Source: Haemaphysalis longicornis
Taxonomy: Eukaryota > Arthropoda > Arachnida > Ixodida > Ixodidae
DNA length: 64,000 nt
Reading direction: 5' to 3'
Assembly: GCA_013339765.2 (NCBI GenBank)
Contig: CM023448.1
Span: 324,550,941-324,614,940 of the forward strand
A program made the translations under genes and the position numbers. Positions 59,021-64,000 of this stretch are shown one piece after another. The notes under the pieces are model-generated. The model was given only the letters and a program-made list of their open reading frames with translations. It did not search any database and had not been told where the DNA came from. Each line of letters begins with the position of its first letter. The stretch's first letter is position 1.

Positions 59021-59430
59021 AACTAATTAACCACACCGATTCACATCTAAGGAATACTGCGCACGGGGTTAGGTTGCTACTATAGTGCCAAATTCTGTAA
59101 TATAAACAACGGGGACATACATGCTTGAGTGCAATCAATGAAGGCGCAAAAAATAAACGGTCTAACAAAACAAAGATGATCAAAAACACAGGAAAGACGC
59201 GTCAACATATACAGGCAGGTTTTTGTATGTAATGCACGACAGAGATAATGTAGACTTAAGCTGCAGATTAGGTTAGTGCGATGGGCAGTTAAACAAAATA
59301 AACCCCGAAAATTACAATGAAAGCCGCAACACCACTCTTTCGATAAAACGGGCGTAGGTGATCCGATAAAACGGAATTCGATAAAACGGTGTTCGATAAA
59401 AAGGGCATTTATTTCGATAAAACGGCGTAG

Positions 59431-60372
59431 CGCCAAATAGATGGGAATTAAGCACTCTCTGTTTACGGCTTCCTTACAGATCGACAGCCATACACGGGTC
59501 ATGGTATGCCCGGAACCATTTTATCCTTCTTTAGAGTTGGCAACATTTGCTCCAACTTCCAAGACCATGTGTTGTCAAACATGGCGTATACATGATGCGG
59601 ATTTTAGTTGGCCTCATTCCGAGATTATCGACCGAAACTGACTCACAAAAAAATTGTTTTAAGAGGTTCCAAATATTCAGAAAATCTAACAGCAGCCCTG
59701 GGGGCTACTGCACAGACAGGTTGGAAGATTATTAAATCACTAGCCTTTTAACACTCAAGTGGTCGCTTGAGTCGAAAAATGGTAATGAAAAAATTCAGTG
59801 CTCTTCCACTCTGTGAAGAAAGACGACCAGCGAAGCTGGGCGCATTCCAAGGAGGGCACAAAAGAAAACACGTTTTTTTTTTGTAATTTGCGATTGAGCA
59901 CACTACTTCCTAGCCATTTATCGGAATGAAACTTGGAAGGACTGTAGCTTTATTCTGGAGGGCAAAATTTTCTTTCCCTCCCACGTCGTAGGCAGCCTAC
60001 TGTCCGTGTAACACAGCAACCCAAACCGCTCGACCACGGATAGCAGCAGCCAGGTCAGATAGGACGGCCGGACGTACAGGTAAATCTTCCACCAGCACAG
60101 CGGTTATGTCATCGATGAGTGCATGAAGCCTAGCAGAGCGTGCACGCCCCCCTCCTCTCTGCTGGCCACCGGAGGTGTCCGCATGCTTAGACGGGAAAGA
60201 TGGCGGCGAAAATGCCACTCCGAAAGACCTTTAAGCTAAACAAGAATTATTAGCTCACTCCGGCGTACCCAGCGGACAAGTTGCTCGTCATCCAGGGGGA
60301 TTCGCAGCTACTCGCTACTTGACGAGGTGGAATGGCGGCGCCTGCACGTTCTGCGGCAGCGGCTTTCTGTTG
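59431..60372. other. Intergenic, nothing recognised
   Basis: No supported gene. A 73-codon minus frame at 59997-60218 has no known motif. Confidence 0.4.
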
Positions 60373-60690
60373 TTTTCGCGCCCATTTGCGCTTCTGTGCG
60401 CGCCGACACCCGTTCAACTGCCGCTATTGTTCCTCCGAGCGAACGACAGGCGTTCGTTTCATAGTGAGTTCAAAGGGCAACTGCTGATAACGGCGCTAAG
60501 CGCCGTCATCAACCGATTGCTGAAATTGTGAAAGATGCGTCGGTGCTGGCCAGGGGTATAATACTTGTGAAAAAGGCGCAATTGTTGGAGAGGAGGAGCG
60601 CAGAAGCGGAGCCAAGTAAAGTGGCTTGGCTGGAATGAAAGGCGTAGGGAGGGAGAGGGCGTTATCCATATACAGCTTCGCTGTAAAAAC
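60373..60690 (-). repeat. RSEEQ-type repeat, copy 2
   Basis: Complement of the 24376-24660 family. The RTPVVRSEEQ frame is followed at once by a stop codon, so this copy is broken. Confidence 0.6.
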
Positions 60691-60988
60691 AAACGATAAA
60701 ATTACGATGTAGTAGACGAATAGTGAATACTTCAGTTGCAACATCTGCCACCAGAAGCTGAGGTTTTTTGTAGAGAAACACCTGGTGCTGCTCAACGGAG
60801 ATCAGCTCTATTGCCATTGAAATTCCCGTGCGGCACGAGCTAACGTAACATTTGCATGGATACTTTTAATTGACAGTTGACTACTTACTCACAAGTGCTC
60901 CATATATATCGGCAATACGCCACTAGATAGACAATGCGTTCGAGAGCCTTCAGAAAGCCTTCGAAACGACCGTGTGGCACAGGCATTA
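60691..60988. other. Short intergenic spacer
   Basis: Nothing recognised. Confidence 0.45.
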
Positions 60989-62287
60989 CAGTGGAACCCC
61001 GCTGATACGTCCCCCGGACTCACGACGACCCGCTTCTTACGGCGGATCACCGCAGTCCCAGCAAACTACCCATAAAAACAATACCTTAAAAACCCCGATG
61101 ATATGACGCTCAGGTGCACACGGTCCGCTTTATGCGACGGACCCTGGTGCGGATAAACCGGCGCTTTTCCGATATTTTACACCGTTTCGCCGCCCGTCCT
61201 GACCTTCTTTATTCTTCATCCCCATTTGACGCTGCTTGATGTGCAGAGGTCCGCAGGCGGGTCAGACCACTTACTGAATAGACGGAAGAAAGTAGGCGGG
61301 TACTCGTGAACGGGAGTTAACCTGCGACGGCCCCACGCGGCAGCAGTACGCCAACGCGCCCACCGCGAGAAGTCGAAGTTCAGGTGGCAGATGGACCGTG
61401 AATTCGAAGCTCCTGTTAAGCCGCCGACGAATGCAGAAAAACATACGACGCAGCCACACGGCGATGACCGGATAACCACTTTCCTCGCCCGCTCGATCCA
61501 AGTTTTTTTCCTTTCACTACACTCTTTCTCCCTATATCTCTGCTCTCTGCTTATCAAAAGCCGCGTTGTCACTCCGCTCTTTTCTTTGCTAGAGCGCCTC
61601 AGTTCACGCGCGTCCGCCACAAGGGTGGAGCAAAATACAGGAGGCGATAAGGGGATACTCTTACCCGTTAGCATCGCCATTTTGGGTCCCTCGCTGGCCG
61701 CCGTAGCAAGTCCCTGTAGCAAGACCGTGCTATAATTTTCGCATCAACTCGGTTTATTTGCGAAGGTTGAATTATCTCATCTATTCGCGCTGCTGGGTCT
61801 TGTGGGAAACGAAAACAGCTATGTGTTGAAACTTGAGCATTATGACCCAATAGCGATGGCACGGGACCGTTCAGATGATGTCTCCATGTACGGCAATGTT
61901 TTTTGTTCATCTCCGCCTTGTACTATCATTCGTTTCGTTTCGCTTGGCCTTGGCAGTTTAGCACTCGCATTTTCCTAGCTCAATTTGCTCGACCACGTCG
62001 GCCTTATATCGCGTAGCCCTTGGCGCTTGGCTGGCGGGCTAGCTTGACGCCATAAAGGGGAAGAGGGCACAATAAAGGCGTTGCTATTTTAACTTGGGAT
62101 TTCAGCTAAAGGTTCGCAAATAACGCTAGAACGCGGTAAATATAGCATTTTAAATATGTTCTTAGCCCACCTGTCCCGTGAGACCATCTACTAGGCCGGC
62201 ATTTACCCGCACCTCGGTCGTACGAAACCCCGGTGATGCGACGCTTTCTCGCGGTCACTTGAAAGTCGTATTATCGGAGTTGAACTG
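60989..62287. mobile_element. Pogo/Tc1-like element remnant, TA flanks
   Basis: The left end CAGTGGAACCCCGCTGATAC and the complement of the right end CAGTTCAACTCCGATAATAC are imperfect inverted repeats, each next to TA (60987-60988, 62288-62289). The motif AACCCCG(C/A/G)TGAT..GACG recurs near 60995, 61091 and 62227, so the terminal sequence is reiterated. The 168-codon minus frame at 61216-61722 has no transposase motif I can identify. Length 1.3 kb, probably non-autonomous. Confidence 0.65.
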
Positions 62288-62307
62288 TATAACCACGACC
62301 CCAGTAG

Positions 62308-62316
62308 TTTTTTTTT

Positions 62317-62347
<31 letters not shown>
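62308..62347. repeat. T-tract joined to G-tract
   Basis: About 19 T then about 21 G. Confidence 0.95.
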
Positions 62348-62668
62348 CGGCAACTTAATTGCACCACAGAGGACATCTTATCCATTTTGAGACGCCATCA
62401 AAAACAGCATGTATGGGGGTAGTGTGCTGAAGCTATACATCTATTGCGGGGTTCATAATATCGAAATGATTGGACCAACTGGTGGTATTTACGGGCGTCT
62501 CGGCTACTTGCCTCAGTCAGACGGACAGCCGTCACTGGTTCAAAACCAAATTAAAAACTATTACGGTTCCGGGCTGCTACACAAAATCTCTAAGCGAAAC
62601 CTCTATTTGGAGCAGCATGTTTAGCTTGTGGAAGAATTACATTGCATAGTTTACACACTTATTTTTCC
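62348..62668. other. Intergenic, nothing recognised
   Basis: No supported feature. Confidence 0.4.
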
Positions 62669-62676
62669 CCCGTACT

Positions 62677-62998
62677 CAGTGGCGGTCCCAAGGGGGGAGG
62701 GGGCGAAGGGGGCGGTCGCCCCCCCCCCCCCCCCCAAAGAGGTCCTCAGTTGTCTTATTTTTTGTTTTTTTAAAAGCATTCCACTTGCGCGAAGTTAAAT
62801 CCCAGCGGGTTGCACCGCATACGCGCACACGTCTCTATAGTCATCACCACTTCAGCAGAATTGGCGCTGAAGTGGTGATGATGGTGATGACAATAAAGAA
62901 TCGCTCCGATTCTTTATTCGCCTCGCCCCCCCCCCCAAAAAAAAAAATCCCCCCCCCCCCCCCCCCCCCCCCAAAACCGATCTCTGGGACCGCTACTG
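62677..62998. mobile_element. hAT MITE with perfect 8-bp target duplication
   Basis: 322 bp. Ends CAGTGGCGGTCCCA and TGGGACCGCTACTG; flanks CCCGTACT (62669-62676) and CCCGTACT (62999-63006) are identical. CAG termini and an 8-bp duplication identify a hAT-type element. Inside are C-tracts (62719-62735, 62927-62936, 62949-62972) and two hairpins: CATCACCACTTCAGC/GCTGAAGTGGTGATG, and AATAAAGAATCG/CGATTCTTTATT. No coding. Confidence 0.92.
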
Positions 62999-63006
62999 CC
63001 CGTACT

Positions 63007-64000
63007 TAACTTACGCGTATGGAGCCGTTTGCAGTACGAATTGTCTCGGCACAAATCGTTCCTGAACGAATCTCCCCAGTCCTGTTGCTTCACCGCAATG
63101 GTTCCCAAATGAGGGTCCACGTACCTCGCGGTGTCCGTGTGGGCACTCAGGAGGCCCACGAGTCCTCCTCTGATACTCCGTCGTTTCTCCTTTATCCCAA
63201 ACCTTGCATCAACGGTGGAAAAAAAAAAAAAAAGTGGCTTTGCCGGATGTTACGGACATGGGACTTCTCCGCGTGGCATCCGCGGAGAAGTCGGCTTTTT
63301 GTGAAACACTACAGTCGTGCGAGAAAGCCAGGCACACGAAAGGCGTTCCTAGAATTAGCTGAGTTAAAGCGAAATTGTTTAAATCGCGGTAGCCCCATTA
63401 CTTTTTAAAGGCGAGAAGGGGCACTCGCTACGCTCGTGGTTGATAACAACTGCGTCATAGCATGAAAAATGGCGCCAGCTTAGACTCCCCTCCTCTTCCT
63501 TATCTCGAAATGAGGTGGGAAAGAGGATGGAGTCAACGGCCTTTCTCTGGGTAGCTCCCAGTTAACAAAATTTATATCTACTAGAACTTCCTGAGACAAT
63601 GCACAAGCAAGCTTTCTATGGGTATGGGAAACGAAAATCTGGTGGTTCTGTGTACGCAAAAAAGCTCCTCCGGTGCAACCCAATGCGCATACCCGAAATA
63701 TAAAACCAGGTTGGAGAGGAGTTAGGAGTAAGGTGGAGGCAGCGATAAAGATCGCAACAGAGCGCGCGAGCAGCAAGCTACTGCGTGAAGCAGAGCTAAA
63801 GCGAAACGGCAGGCACGGGGTGCAGTGGTGCGGGCGGAACAGCGGTAACCATGGCGTCGAACCGGAAACGAACTGAAAACCGAAACCGAACCCGAATTTT
63901 TCCCCGGAACCGGAACTAAACTGGAACCGTATTTTTTCCGCCATTTTGGAACTGAACCCGAACAGGAACGAATAGAAGGAGCCGTTCCAAACCGGTTCCC
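63007..64000. other. Intergenic; small hairpin at 63262-63292
   Basis: GACTTCTCCGCG and CGCGGAGAAGTC pair around a 7-nt loop at 63262-63292. Short AACCGAAACCGAAC-type repeats occur near 63865-63995. No supported gene up to the window end. Confidence 0.5.

Larger units (their letters stand above)
55123..59430 (+). mobile_element. X foldback element, copy X2, with three later insertions
   Basis: The left array starts GGGTCCGGACACTTTATCGA (55123-55190); the right inverted array lies at 59338-59430. Its interior matches X1 in four blocks: 55190-55484, 56453-56830, 57127-57580 and 59022-59338. Between the blocks sit the Y element (55485-56452), a Ruka-like SINE (56884-57120) and the Z element (57581-59020). 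X1 lacks all three at the same points. X2 also lacks X1's segment around 47900-48110. No transposase frame. Confidence 0.85.

Noticed and set aside
60989..62287. Active pogo-type transposase gene
   Set aside because: Ends and TA flanks are present, but no DDE, CENP-B or HTH motif could be recognised in any frame.

Overview
The window is eukaryotic, and the repeats point to an ixodid (hard) tick, probably of the Metastriata. The main evidence is six copies or fragments of a tRNA-derived SINE that matches my memory of the tick SINE Ruka (A box, B box, a conserved body and an AATC-type tail). Tick-style LINE 3' ends, a Penelope-like element and many DNA-transposon remnants support this. There are no operons, ribosome binding sites or CRISPR arrays. 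Most of the 64 kb is repeat-rich intergenic DNA.

Only one protein-coding host gene is convincing: a Not-family homeobox gene on the minus strand (31538-32014), with an EH1 repressor motif, an intact homeodomain and a poly(A) signal, inside a CpG-rich island. One nuclear tRNA gene is intact, tRNA-Leu(UAA) at 38198-38281. Further GC-rich, CpG-rich islands (about 6.5-7.6, 18.9-19.5, 20.0-20.6, 36.8-37.2, 45.0-45.6 and 51.5-52.6 kb) hold TAAT and CCAAT cores but no recognisable exons. They may be regulatory DNA around the homeobox gene.

Layout. 1-5 kb: a Jockey-type reverse transcriptase cut by the window edge, and a hAT transposase relic. 6.4-8.2 kb: a CpG island followed by a degenerate ~155-bp tandem repeat, which recurs inverted at 22.0-22.7 kb. 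9.2-10.9 kb: a LINE sitting inside a Ruka SINE. 11.9-13.1 kb: a Penelope-like relic. 14.6-18.3 kb: a foldback hairpin, a TTAA-flanked MITE (second copy at 23.7 kb), and a pogo/Tigger-like element whose empty site is preserved in a neighbouring repeat copy. 23-25.7 kb: degenerate Ruka, MITE and LINE remnant. 31.4-32.5 kb: the homeobox gene. 34-43 kb: SINEs, the tRNA gene, LINE 3' ends and foldbacks. 44.9-49.8 kb: a CpG island, then small palindromic elements and the first copy (X1) of a foldback family. 50.4-54.8 kb: a LINE C-terminus, a CpG island and more hairpins. 55.1-59.4 kb: a second copy (X2) of the same family carrying three later insertions. 60-63 kb: a pogo-like element and a hAT MITE with a perfect 8-bp target duplication.

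The most unusual theme is architectural. Several unrelated non-autonomous elements (called X, Y and Z here) have ends built of inverted arrays of short (15-21 bp) tandem units instead of a single terminal inverted repeat. They are stacked in one another, so their order of arrival can be read. I name no autonomous partner and see no transposase in them.
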